From assembly GCA_963930655.1 (NCBI GenBank), contig OZ005605.1, positions 17,491,501 to 17,555,500 on the forward strand: a stretch of DNA of 64,000 bases, in the 5' to 3' direction. Below are positions 46,429 through 57,632 of the stretch, one piece after another. This stretch comes from Myrica gale (Eukaryota > Streptophyta > Magnoliopsida > Fagales > Myricaceae). The translations under genes were made by a program, and so were the position numbers. The notes beneath the pieces are model-generated. The model saw only the letters and a program-made list of their open reading frames with translations. It searched no databases and had not been told where the DNA came from. Position 1 is the stretch's first letter. Every line of letters starts with the position of its first letter.

Positions 46429-47617
46429 CATGATGCTAGAGAAAATATTTTAGAGACTACTGAGTACTCTGGGGTTCGTTCTTTTTTCCTTTTCGGCCTA
46501 AATCAAATGCCTGCGACTTTCATGGATAAACTATTCAAATAGTTCAAGCTTTTAAAAGTGTTGGATTTTGAAGATGCTCCGATAGATCATCTTCCTAAGG
46601 AAGTGGGTAATTTGTTCTATTTGAATCACTTAAGTTTGAGGAATACGAAAGTAAAGATGATTCCAAAGTCAGTGGATAGGCTACAGAACCTGCAGACATT
46701 AAATGTCATGGAAACTCCGGTGCATGAGCTACCAATTGAGATACTTGGGCTCTATAAGCTGAGACATCTTTTGGCCCATTACTATGACTTGGAAATTAAA
46801 ATTAGTTTGTACTCGATGCAAGGAGTGAAGATACACAATGGGGTTGGATGTTTAAGTGAGCTGCAGACTCTAACACTTGTGGAAGCAAATAATCATGGTG
46901 TCGGTCTGCTCAAAGAGCTAGGAAATTGAGGTTCTTGGGTGTCTCAAATATGTCTGAAAATGGGAAGGTTCTGTGTGCCTCCATGAAAAACATGAACCAC
47001 CTTAAAATTTTGCTTGTAAGCTCAATCAGTGAAGATGAGATTCTAGATTTACAATGCAGCTCATCTCCACCTCAGTTTTTAGAGCATGTCATTCTAAGGG
47101 GCGATTGGAAAAGTTGCCCAACTGGATTCCGGAGCTTCAAAATATAGTCACTTTAGGTTTATTTTTCTCAGACTTAGTGGAAGGTTCACTAAACTGCATC
47201 CATGCTTTGCCTAGTTTAATTAATCTTTTCCTCAATCAGGGGTATGCTGGGGAACACCTGCATTTCAAGCAAGGTGGTTTTCGAAAACTCAAAAAACTGA
47301 CACTCAGAAAGTTGAACAGATTGTAGATGGTAAAGATAGACAGAGGAGCATTGCCCCTTCTTGAACAACTAGAGATTGGGCTATGCCCCCAGCTGAAGGA
47401 GATACCCTCTGGAATCCAGCATTTGGAAAACCTCAAAACTTTAGACTTCTCCGAAATGCAGAGGAGAATTTGTGCTTAGTTTGCTACCAGATGGAGGCCA
47501 AGATTATTGGAAAGTGAAGACAGTAACTACTATCCGTTTGAGATATAGGATTAAAGGAGAAAGATACCAAATATATAAGCTTGGTGACTTAGACTTGTTG
47601 AAGCGTCTACAAGGGTG

Positions 47618-48640
47618 AGTCTTGGAGAGTTCAACTGGCATGCAGTTTCACTGGAAGATAAGGTATTCATCTCTGAGCCGCAGGATTGTCATGATAAATT
47701 TAGTAGTTCCATTGTATGTAATTCGAAATCCTCCACATCATGTGGCTCACTAACCAAGTTTTCATGCCTAAGATTTGCATTAGCTGGTGAATTCCAACTA
47801 ATTAGCTACACTTGAACATGTTTACTGCAGCTTTATACAGTTTGATTGTATTCTACAAAAACAATCTCGAAGTGGTAATTAGACTTTGGCCAGCATAGTC
47901 GATCTTTTATAATCTGAAGGCTTATTTCTTCAGGGGTTTTGTTCTCATATCGCGGTTTCAAGGGCTTTGGAACTAAGATGTTATTATTACAAGGATAAAT
48001 CATTTTAAACACTACTGAAATGCATGAGGAAAGACTTAATAATTTGGCTGATTGAGCTTTTTCATGATCAATTTCTAATCAGTAATCAGGTTATGGAGAT
48101 TGACATGACTTCTAACACACAAAATTTGTCTCAAGTCTTTTGCCAGTTGTTCCTTCTGGGAGTTCAATTCTACACTGAATCATTTGGTTGTTGGCTGCAG
48201 CAACAGACTAGGCAGTAAAAAGTAGATGCTCATTTGAATACAGATGCTACTGTTCTAAAACACCAATTCCCTCATCTGTTAGTAATGATTCATGCTCAAC
48301 ATATAAAGGGCAAGGCATAGTTAGCTTCTATATCTTGCATGGTTTTCACTCTTCACCTGAAATGGAAATTTGATCGCACCTATACACTCCATAGAAAGTA
48401 GATAGTTAGCTGCGAGGGCGGCTGGAGTCACATGCCATAGCTAGGGAGTCAGAAATAGCAAGAAAGAGAGCATAGTAAGGGCCATGCGTGCGTAGTGAAT
48501 ATTTATGAATGACTGCCGGTGCTGGCGAGGACAAAGCACTGGGGAAGCGAGACCGAGGTGCTCGGACCTCCTCGCCTCCGGTGACCAAAACCGCCGTCTA
48601 CGACAAGTAATAGCTCTAAACCGGATCTGTGGAACCGGGT
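47618..48640. other. decayed NLR 3' flank and intergenic DNA
   Basis: No further NLR motif is seen after about 47620. The GC-richer part at 48400-48640 may be the body of the retroposon whose hairpin tail follows. Confidence 0.4.
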
Positions 48641-48824
48641 AGGATGTGTGGGCCCTTTGGCCCAGTTATTACTATCCTTTAAGGACTGCAGGTTTATGGC
48701 CGGGCCGTTGCTACTAGCCTTTTTAAGGCCTGCAGGTTTATATCCCTTCGGCCTTTATTTATTTATTTATGATGTAATAGGCTTTAGCCTCTTTGCCTTT
48801 GTAACTTGCGCTAGAACCCCGACT
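48641..48824 (+). repeat. serial-hairpin tract (third copy of the architecture)
   Basis: In order: GGGCC-CTTT-GGCCC (48650), TCCTT-T-AAGGA (48675), GGCC-G-GGCC (48698), GCCTT-TTT-AAGGC (48717) and AGGCT-TT-AGCCT (48779), then CTTTGCCTTTGTAAC. The hairpin sequences differ from those at 41424 and 43744, but spacing and length are similar. A hAT element inserted 9 bp after the tract. Confidence 0.75.
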
Positions 48825-48832
48825 ATATTCAG

Positions 48833-51800
48833 TAGGGGTGTACAAAGAATCGACTGAACTGGATTGAGAAATAACTTATTGGAATGATCAAATTGGTGAG
48901 AAATAACTTATCGGAATGGCCGGTCCGGTGAAACTGGAACACTTCGATCTGATCTCGGTTTCATACATAAAAAAATCGATATCGGACCGGAGTATACTGA
49001 TCCAGACGGTCGGAACTGATTTTTTTTTTTTTAAAAAAAAACTAAAATGTTCGTGCATTCACGAATCATGCGCACCCCTTCCTCTCTCAAATTTGAAAAA
49101 AACCCTAACCCCCTCCGTTTGCGCTAGTGCAGCACCCCCCTCAGTTCACACTTCGCACGGTACCCCCATCTCACACAACAACCCCCTCCATCTCTTCTTT
49201 CATGCACAACCCCTCTCAGCCTCCTCCTCTTTGCTAGACTTTGTTGGTTAGTGATTGTTGTTATGTGTCTCTTTCTCCCTTGCCGCGTGTGTGTCTCTCT
49301 CATCTCTCAGGTAATTTCTTAATTCTTTTGGTCCCTCTCTAGGCGTGTGAATTGGTGTTGTTCTTAGTTAATTGGTCGTCTCTATTTTAGTTAATTTACT
49401 GGGACTTTGCATGTTAGAAGATTGTGATTCACTCATTTGTGAATTTCTGTTGTGTGTGGTCAGTGCACTGCCATTGAGGTAAGAATTTATGAACTGATTT
49501 AGTTAATTATTTATTGTAGTTAATTAGTTAATTTAGAATTTTAGAGTATAGATTAGGTTGTGAAACTGTGGATGATGAGCTTGATTGGAGGATTTTGTTT
49601 TGTTTGAAGTTGTGAATCTGTTTGAAATTGTGTCTGAAATTGTTTAACAATTTGAATGCAATCTAAATATAGCAATTTGAATAACGAAATGTAATTAACT
49701 TGGAGAAATGAAATGTTTAGCATTTTTTTGTGAAATTGTAATTTGTGTTTGAAATTGTGTTTTCTTTTTTCAAATATTTTTTTTAGTTTGAAAATGACTA
49801 TTAGTAATTACTAATTAGAGTATGAGTATGTTTAATTTAATTTTCTTTCATTGCAGTTCTTTTAATGTTTTGTCTAAGGTATTTGCAATTATGAATAATT
49901 AGTTTAGATAACTTGAGAAGCATAGTTTTCAGATTATTGCAAAACATTCTTATGTGACTTGGCAATTTATTCATTCTTGAGAAGCATGTTTATTCATTCT
50001 TGTTTCATGTTGTTATGCAATTAGGGGTTGTTCCTATTGATTTGACATAAATATATGTGTGATTTGGCATAATTGTGATTTTATTTGTGAGTTGTGAACA
50101 ATATTGAGTCATTGACTATCATGTAATTGTTTGTTCACCTTTGCTACATGAATAGTTAATCTAAACCAACCATAGAGGGTCAGAGAGCACCATCTAAACC
50201 AACCATCAGACATAATTGTGATTTGATTTGTCAGTCACATTTGATTGGAATGTCTAAGAATGACAATGCAGTAGTGCGCAACATGACAATAGAGATGAAG
50301 ACCAAGTATGATAAGTATTGGAGAAATGTGGAGAATGTGAAGAAGTTGAACATGATGAAATTCATTACAAGTGTGCTTGATCCTAAAGGCAAATTAGGTG
50401 TGGTAGAGTATTGGTTGAAGAAAATATATACACCGGAGTTGGCAAGTATTTTGATATCATCTACAAAGTGTTTGTTAGATGAGTATAACATAGTCTATGG
50501 AGATTCCAGCATGACATGTCCATTGGTATATTAGATTCTAATGTATTTCTTTTAATTATTCGAATCTTATTTGATTTTGTATATAATTTGTAGATTCCAA
50601 CTTATTTTTTTTAATTATTTGTACATAGCGTTTTGAGCCTCTTCCATCTGCTAGTTGTGATTATTTTATGGATGATGCATCTGGCTCTAATGACGTAGTA
50701 AATGTCCCTTATTTTGACATGTATGAGCAAGATCATGAAGTTGACCATGTGAATTTCGAAATTGATGCATATCTAATAGATAGGTGTGAGGCACGTAATA
50801 CCCCATCATTTGATATTTTTGGCTTGGTGGGAGAATAATAATCCAAATATCTCATACTTGCGATGGTGGCAAGGGATGTGCTGGCTATGCCTGTTTCCAC
50901 AGTTGCTGGTGAGTCAACATTTAGCACGGGGGGTTGTGTGTTTGATCCTTTCTGCAGTTCTTTGTCACAGGTTACAGTTGAGGCTATTGTGCACTCTTAA
51001 AACTGGTTGAAAGATCCTATTAAATTAGATCTTTGGGAGTCAATGGACGAAGTTGAGGCCTATGAGGCATTAGAATCAGGTACTCTTATTTTAAAATGTC
51101 TTTATGTTGGTTATTTAATATTTATGAAGATTTAAACATGTCGTTTATGTCTTAAATTATTAGGAATAACTTTTAACTCACGAGTGGCTCGGATTGAGAT
51201 TAATTATGACTAATTAGATTGATTTCATGGTAATGTTGTATTTCTTTTTTATAATAATGTCCATTATTGTTTCATAGTTTATTATCTCACATGTATATTT
51301 TTTTTATAGCTTGATGGGAGATTGACAATTGTTCAATTGATGATGGATATGGACTTTATTTCATTTTTCTACTATTTTGTTGGCATGTATTAATTATACT
51401 TTTAGTTTGTTTATTTGTTTATTTCGTTGTTTGTTATGGCTTGTAATAAAGTAGTGTAATTACTAATTACTAATTAGTTCCAGTAGCATTTCTGTTTGAT
51501 ATTTTTATTTTTGACTTTCTTTATTTTGGAATTTCTATTTGGTTTGTTGATTTATAATTCTTTAAATGTATGCTTTAAGTCTTAAGATGTATGATTTATT
51601 TTAAAATGTATGATTTATTATTCTTAAAAATTTATGATTTAGAATTCTTTAATTAGTAACCTAGTAATTAATATAGTAGTATTCTTTAAATGTATGATTT
51701 AAGTTCTTTTTAGTTTGTTGTAAAAGAAAGTCACAATTGTGGCATAATTTGGTTGAGATCATAGCCCAAACTTAATGCAAAAAATACTAAAAAATTGATG

Positions 51801-52005
51801 TAAAGAAGCCCAGAAAATGGTCTAAAAAAGTCCCAAAAAAGAAAAAAATGTAGCTTAAAATAAGGCCTAAACGGGTGAAACCGGCCAAACTGGACCGGCC
51901 CGGTCTCATTAGCATGGTTGGTCTGGTCTGGTCCAGTTGATTTGCTCTCTGCAAATCCGATTACACCGGCCCAGACCGGACCGAACCGGCCTTTGGACAC
52001 CCCTA
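48833..52005 (+). mobile_element. hAT transposon with exact 8-bp TSD
   Basis: Ends are TAGGGGTGTACAAAG (left) and, on the other strand, TAGGGGTGTCCAAAG (right), with CCGG-rich subterminal DNA. The TSD ATATTCAG is exact (48825-48832 and 52006-52013). Length is 3173 bp. The transposase is on the plus strand and broken (50223-51082). The left 1.3 kb is leader and introns without recognisable coding. Confidence 0.94.
50223..51082 (+). pseudogene. hAT transposase (RICESLEEPER-like), broken
   Basis: Part 1 (50223-50534) encodes EMKTKYDKYWRNVENVKKLN and VLDPKGKLGVVEYWLKK, from the RNase H-like fold and the following hAT-like domain. Part 2 (about 50620-51082) encodes a Ser/Asp-rich linker, SFDIFGLVGE (usually preceding WW), then LAMVARDVLAMPVSTVAGES, FSTGGCVFDPF, SSLSQVTVEAIVHS and, after an in-frame TAA, NWLKDP. 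These are the C-terminal dimerisation motifs. The BED finger and N-terminal catalytic part are lost, and stops and shifts break the rest. Confidence 0.88.
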
Positions 52006-52013
52006 ATATTCAG

Positions 52014-53203
52014 CACCCCTTCTATGTCCTTGAAAGTGAAATGAAAGTCGGTATTGCCAAGAAAAAAAATAAAAATTTATCAAACAATGTGATGCATGTA
52101 ATTAATTTTTTTTAGATAAATACAAAATCAGTATTGTAGTCTATGCAAAAATCGAATTAGTACTCGTGATAACAAATCCATAAAATTAGTCTTTCTGGTT
52201 TCACTTTCATTTGATATTGATCCCTCTACCAGAGACTGATTTTATACTTTTGCGAGATTGTGAAACTAATTTTATATTTTTGTTATCACGAAGACTAATT
52301 CGATTTTCGCGTATAACACATAAACTGATTTTATATTTATCTCTTATTTTTTTGACGTACAATGTGTAGAAATAACTGTTTTCACACTTACAATTTTTTT
52401 TATACTTTTCCTTGAGAGTTACATGTTATGCTTAATAAAAGCGCTAGTTAAAATTATAATTGAAGTTCTTAAGATGTATTTATCACTATTCTTCTCGTGA
52501 TTATATAATTTAAATAATAAAATTTATCTCTTTCATTAATAGTGATTTCAAAAATTGTCAAAATCAAGATTCTAAATTCTATATTTAATTATACGCATGA
52601 CTCCTACTCTAAATAAATATTATATGAAATGAATCGTTCTGAAATTCAAGACTTGACTCTGCACTTCTAATTTAATAAAATATTACATATCTTGAGCTAT
52701 TCTTTAACTCTCCTATAATATTTATTCTAAAAATTTAAACTTATAAATATATATATATATATATTATTTAAATTATATCCAGTCACATTATTTGGAACAT
52801 CAGATGTCAACGGGATGCATGGTGGACCATGGTGTAGGTTCTACACACAGCAAACAACTAAGCCGCAGTTGATGGTTTTGTGGTGGTTTATAGGCCTTTT
52901 TTTCTTATATATAAAACCCTCTGATCAATGTATCGTTGAAATTTTCTCTATATTGATTCTCAAAATTTTGTTATTTTAGTTGTACCCATGAGTGGTGGAG
53001 CCAGGATTTAATCTTTGGGGAGGAGGGAATTAATTTTTTTTTACTTGAAGAATATTATTTGAAATACTTCTTAAAAAAATTATAAATGTTAGTCAAGATT
53101 TAAAATGAAGATATTATCAAACATGTCTATAACATAGCACTCATCTTGCATAAGTGTAAGAAGGGATTCAAAAGACTCATAAAAGGTCCGGAGAAAATTA
53201 TAT
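52014..53203. other. AT-rich intergenic DNA
   Basis: A TA microsatellite lies at about 52743-52765. At 52990 a GAGTGGTGGAGCCAGGATTT phrase resembles the left end of the hAT-type MITE at 46092, without a second end. Nothing else could be named. Confidence 0.5.
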
Positions 53204-55917
53204 ATGATGCGTGGTGCAAAATATATTGATAATCTTTTGGCCGTCTGTTATGACTTGGAAATGGAAACCAGTTTGCAGTCCATGCAAAGACTGAAGATAC
53301 ACCAGGGGATTGGATGTCTGAAGGACTTGCAAACGCTATCGCTTTTGGAGGCAAATCATCAAGGAGCTGGGACAATTGCGGCAGTTGATGGTGTCGGGCG
53401 TTTCAAAGATGACTGCAGAAGATGGGAGGGCTCTGTGTGCCTCCCTGCAGAATATGGACAACTTAGGTTCTTGTTTGCAAGTTCAATCACCGAGGATGAG
53501 GTTCTGGATTTACAATCCATTTCATCTCCGCCTCAGGTTTTAGGGATTGTAACGATGGAGGGGCGGCTAGAGAAGTTACCCAACTGGATTTCAGAGCTTC
53601 AGAATCTATTAGTTAGACTGTTACGACTATCATACGATTGTTACCTTAGTCAGCAGTCTATTAGCTTAGTCAGCAGATTAGTTACAGAGTTAAAGCTTTG
53701 CTCAGTCGTGTATATAAGTCACTCTGTATTTTCATTAGTTCTTACATTATTCAATATACAAGAATTCATTTTCTTGAATCCAATATGGTAGGTATTAAAG
53801 CACAATTTTTTGCTTCCACGGTTCTAACCACTCTTTTTTTTCTTCACACTACTATGTTTCATCGTCCTTCTTCTTCACACAGATCATGACTACATCTGTT
53901 TCCGATCCACCTTCTCTTCAATCTCCTATACCTCAACCTCAATCTCTTCGATCTTCACCTGCTCCATCCACTATGGATGATATTCCATCCAACCCCGTCT
54001 TCCTTCATCAAGCTGAGAATCCTGACGCTATTCTTGTTTTCACAGCCTCTCCTTGGTGCTCAGAACTACTCTTCCTGGCATTGTTCAATGAGTATGACTC
54101 TTACAATCAAGAACAAACTCGGTTTTGTTAATGGCTGCATCTCTAAATCTTCTCCAAATGATCCTTTGTTCATTGCCTGGGATCGGTGCAATTTGATGGT
54201 CACATCATGGCTTCTAAATTTTGTTTCTAAGGACATTGGCTCATCTGTAATGTACATTGATTCAGCTCACCATCTCTGGAATGATATTCGAGAAAAGTTT
54301 ACTCAATCAAACGGTCCACAAGTTTTTCACATTCGTAAGAACTTTGCTACCCTAGTCCAAGAGAATAATTCAGTTAGTACCTACTTCACCAAATTCAAAG
54401 ATTTTTGGGATGCGCTTCAAAACATATTGCCCTATTGAAGCTTGTATTTGTGGCTCTGAGTGCAAGGCCACGAAAATCAATCCTTGTTGGACAAGAGAGA
54501 GAGTTCATCCTGCAATTTCTCATGGGATTGGATGAGAAATTTTCTCATGCTCGTGGTCAAATCCTACTAATTGATCATCTTCCTACTATAAGCAAAGTGT
54601 TTTCTCTTATTGTTCAAGAAGAAGAGCAGCTTGGCACTAGGCCTACTTTAGTTGAATCTGCTGCTATGGCCCTCAAGACTGGCCACATTCTTAATACTGG
54701 AGGATATAAACCTGCCAAGCCTATATACACTCATTATGGAAAATCTGGACACACAATCGAGAAGTGTTATAGGCTCCATGGCTTTCCTCCCAAGTTTAAG
54801 TTCACCAAAGGCTGCCCATCTCTGCTCACAATGTCACTCGGGTTCAAGAGGATCAGTTCTTGCCTGAGTTTTCCAATCTTCAAGAGCAATGCCAAAGTTT
54901 AATTTCTTCTATTCAGCATCAGAACTTTATGCCTCCAATCCAACCTTCTATCAATCATGTCTCAGTCTCTCAACCTCACACTTCTCTTGTTTCAAATTTT
55001 TCAAGCATTATAAGTTCCTCATCTAATCGTTTTTCCTCACAGCTTTCCAACAATTCAACTACATCTTCATTTCATTCAACTTCTTGGATTCTGGATACAG
55101 GCGCAATGGATCATATGCTTTGTTCCCTGGAATTTTTTTTACAACTGTTACTTCCACCATTCACACTAAAATTACTCTTCTTAATGGTGCCTATGTTATT
55201 GCAACACACATTTGGCACGGTTACTTTTACTTCAAGTCTCACCCTTCTAAATGTTCTTTACATTCCAAATTTTGTTGTTAACCTCATATCTACAACAAAC
55301 TCACATTTGACTTTTCTTGTTGCTTGATTTTCCTCCATACTCAATGTCTTATACAGGGCCTTACTCTTTGGAAGACTATTGGAGTTGCTAAGGTTACAAA
55401 GGGCCTATATCACCTACTGCCAGTTTATGCTTCTGTTTCTCATCTCTCTTCATCATGTACTCTGAGTTCCCAACATTCTCTTTTCTTATGACATTGTCGA
55501 TTAAGCCATATATCTGACTCAAGATTACAGTTAATAAAATCAATTTTACCTACTGTCAAGAGCTCTTCCTATTAGCATATCTCATGCTTCTTTTATTTTC
55601 CAGCTTATTCATTGCGATATATGAGGTTCATTTCCTAATCTTTCATATGATTGTTTTCGATACTTCTTATCCATAGTAGATGAGCACTCTAGGTGTACCT
55701 GGATCTACGTTTTGAAAGCAAAATCTGACATTTGAAAATATATTGTTGCTTTCTGTCACTTAGTTGAAAACCAGTTCCACACATCTGTTAAGACCTTAAG
55801 ATCTGGCAATGGCTTAAAATTTCAAATGACAGATTTCTTTAATAAAAAATGAATCATTCATCACACAAGCTGCCCTTATACCCCACAACAAAATTCTATT
55901 GTCGAAAGAAAACACCA

Positions 55918-56422
55918 GCACATATTAAATGTGGCTAGATCTCTTAGGTTTCAAGCCTGACTCCCACTTTATTTTTGGAGTGACTGCATACTCACAGCAG
56001 TACACTTAATAAATCGACTTCCTACATCTCTTCTAAAAAAACATTCTCCATATGAACTTCTCTTCAAGAAATTACCAAACTAGTCTCTTCTAAGAACTTT
56101 TGGTTGTCTAGCTTTTGTCTCAACTCACTCTCAGTCTTGCCATAAATTTGCACCTAGATCTATCCCTTGAGCACATATTAAATGTTGCTAGATCTCTCAG
56201 GTTTAAAGCCTGACTCTCACTTTCTTTTTGGAGTGACTGCATACTCACAGCAGTACACTTAATAAATCGACTTCCTACATCTCTTCTCAAAAAACATTCT
56301 CCATATGAACTTCTCTTCAAGAAATTACCAAACTAGTCTCTTCTAAGAACTTTTGGTTGTCTAGCTTTTGTCTCAACTCACTCTCAGTCTTGCCATAAAT
56401 TTGCACCTAGATCTATCCCTTG
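55918..56422. repeat. 253-bp tandem duplication inside the Copia integrase region
   Basis: Units 55918-56170 and 56171-56422 are nearly identical (each begins GCACATATTAAATGT). The copies differ at only a few positions, so the duplication is recent relative to the stops already in both. Confidence 0.9.
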
Positions 56423-57384
56423 TGTGTTCTTAGGATATCCAAATGGTATAAAATATTACAAACTCATTGACCCTGCTACTCGTAAGATCTTAATATCTCG
56501 ACATGTCATCTTTTATGAGTTTGTTTTCCCTTTTTTTCTAAAAATCCTCTTTCACCACCTTATTCTGATTTTTATTTTCTTTATCCACATTGTGTCTATG
56601 TAATGTTTTAGAGACTATAGTTTTTCCTACTCCTGTCAATCCCTTTACAAATGATCAATCCTATCCACCCTTTGATACTTCTCTTCCTCATTCTTATACA
56701 CATACATCTCCAAATCCAAATTCACCTCCACATATTACCACTGATCACCATTGCCCCGATTCACTTCCAAATCCAAATTTCAGTACACATCCTGATTATA
56801 TATCTCCAAATACAAATCCAGATACACAAACCTCTACCTATACAGATTCACCTGCTAAACCAGACCTTTCCCAATCTGTTTCTTCACCTATTGCAAATCT
56901 TCTAGAATCAAAAAACAACCTACATACTTGCAGGATTTTCATTGCCAAATGGTCCAACAACCTGACAGCAACTCCAATCAAGTCTCGGTTATAGGTCTTG
57001 TTTCTACTCCTCCCTATCCTTTGTCTTCATATCTTTCATATTCTCATTTATCACCTTCACATAGAGCTTTTACCTTGGCTGTCTCTTGTCACCCTGAACC
57101 AAGTGTTATTAAGTTCAAGAGCAGTGATTTCGGTTTGTATTGCCTCTCTCCACTCAAGGGGTATGGGTATTGATTATTTTGATACTTTTTCCTCCGTTGC
57201 AAAACTTACTACCGTTCATTGCTTATTATCTTTAGCTGCCATATATCATTGGGAGTTGCATCACTTGGATGTCAACAATACTTTTCTTCATGGAGAACAT
57301 GATGAAGAAGTTTTCATGAAGTTACCCTCGGGTTTTTCACATGCTAATGACAAAAGAGTTTATCGGTTAACCAAATCTTTGTAT

Positions 57385-57632
57385 GTATTTGGTGGAGCCT
57401 CTGGAGGGAGCGGAACAACAGATGCTTTGAGAGTAGTACTTGTTCTCTAGTCACGTTGCAGGGTTTTTTGTTATCTTCTCTATTCTGTTGGGCTAATGCA
57501 TGGATGGATGGCCCCTTTGTTGATTTTGATGATTTTCTCAGTTTTCTTGCTTGTTTGAACTAATGGCTTCGGTATAGCCCCTTGTACTGGCGCCTTTTTT
57601 TTTAATAAAATTGTCTTGCTTATCAAAAAAAA
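57385..57632 (+). mobile_element. 5'-truncated LINE nested in the Copia reverse transcriptase
   Basis: The 248-bp insert ends AATAAAATTGTCTTGCTTATC followed by an A-run, the same tail as the LINE pieces at 11243 and 27915. The 12-bp TSD AAATCTTTGTAT is exact (57373-57384 and 57633-57644). Removing it joins RLTKSLY to SLKLAS in the reverse transcriptase. Confidence 0.92.

Larger units (their letters stand above)
44430..47617 (+). pseudogene. RPM1-like CC-NBS-LRR (NLR) immune receptor pseudogene
   Basis: NLRs sense pathogen effectors inside the cell. Remains in order: a coiled-coil domain with an EDVID-type motif (FHIEDVSDEYTLH) split by a MITE; SLHKIGRLLKQLKPRHEI; TAG at 44959-44961 within the conserved WHDPxVGSLF; the P-loop GMGGMGKTTL; FDCRVWITVSQ; a solo LTR; kinase-2 YIVVFDDVWKTEFWEV; RNBS-B RIIITTRSDHVG; GLPL motif CEGLPLAIVAIGGLL; a frameshift near 46010; a hAT-type MITE after KILSLS; then the rest of the NB-ARC domain largely lost; and LRRs (KVLDFEDAPIDHLPKEVGNL onward) with stops at 46927-46929 and 47323-47325. 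The C-terminal RIKGERYQIYKLGD block ends at a stop at 47615-47617. Multiple stops and at least three insertions show an old pseudogene. Confidence 0.9.
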
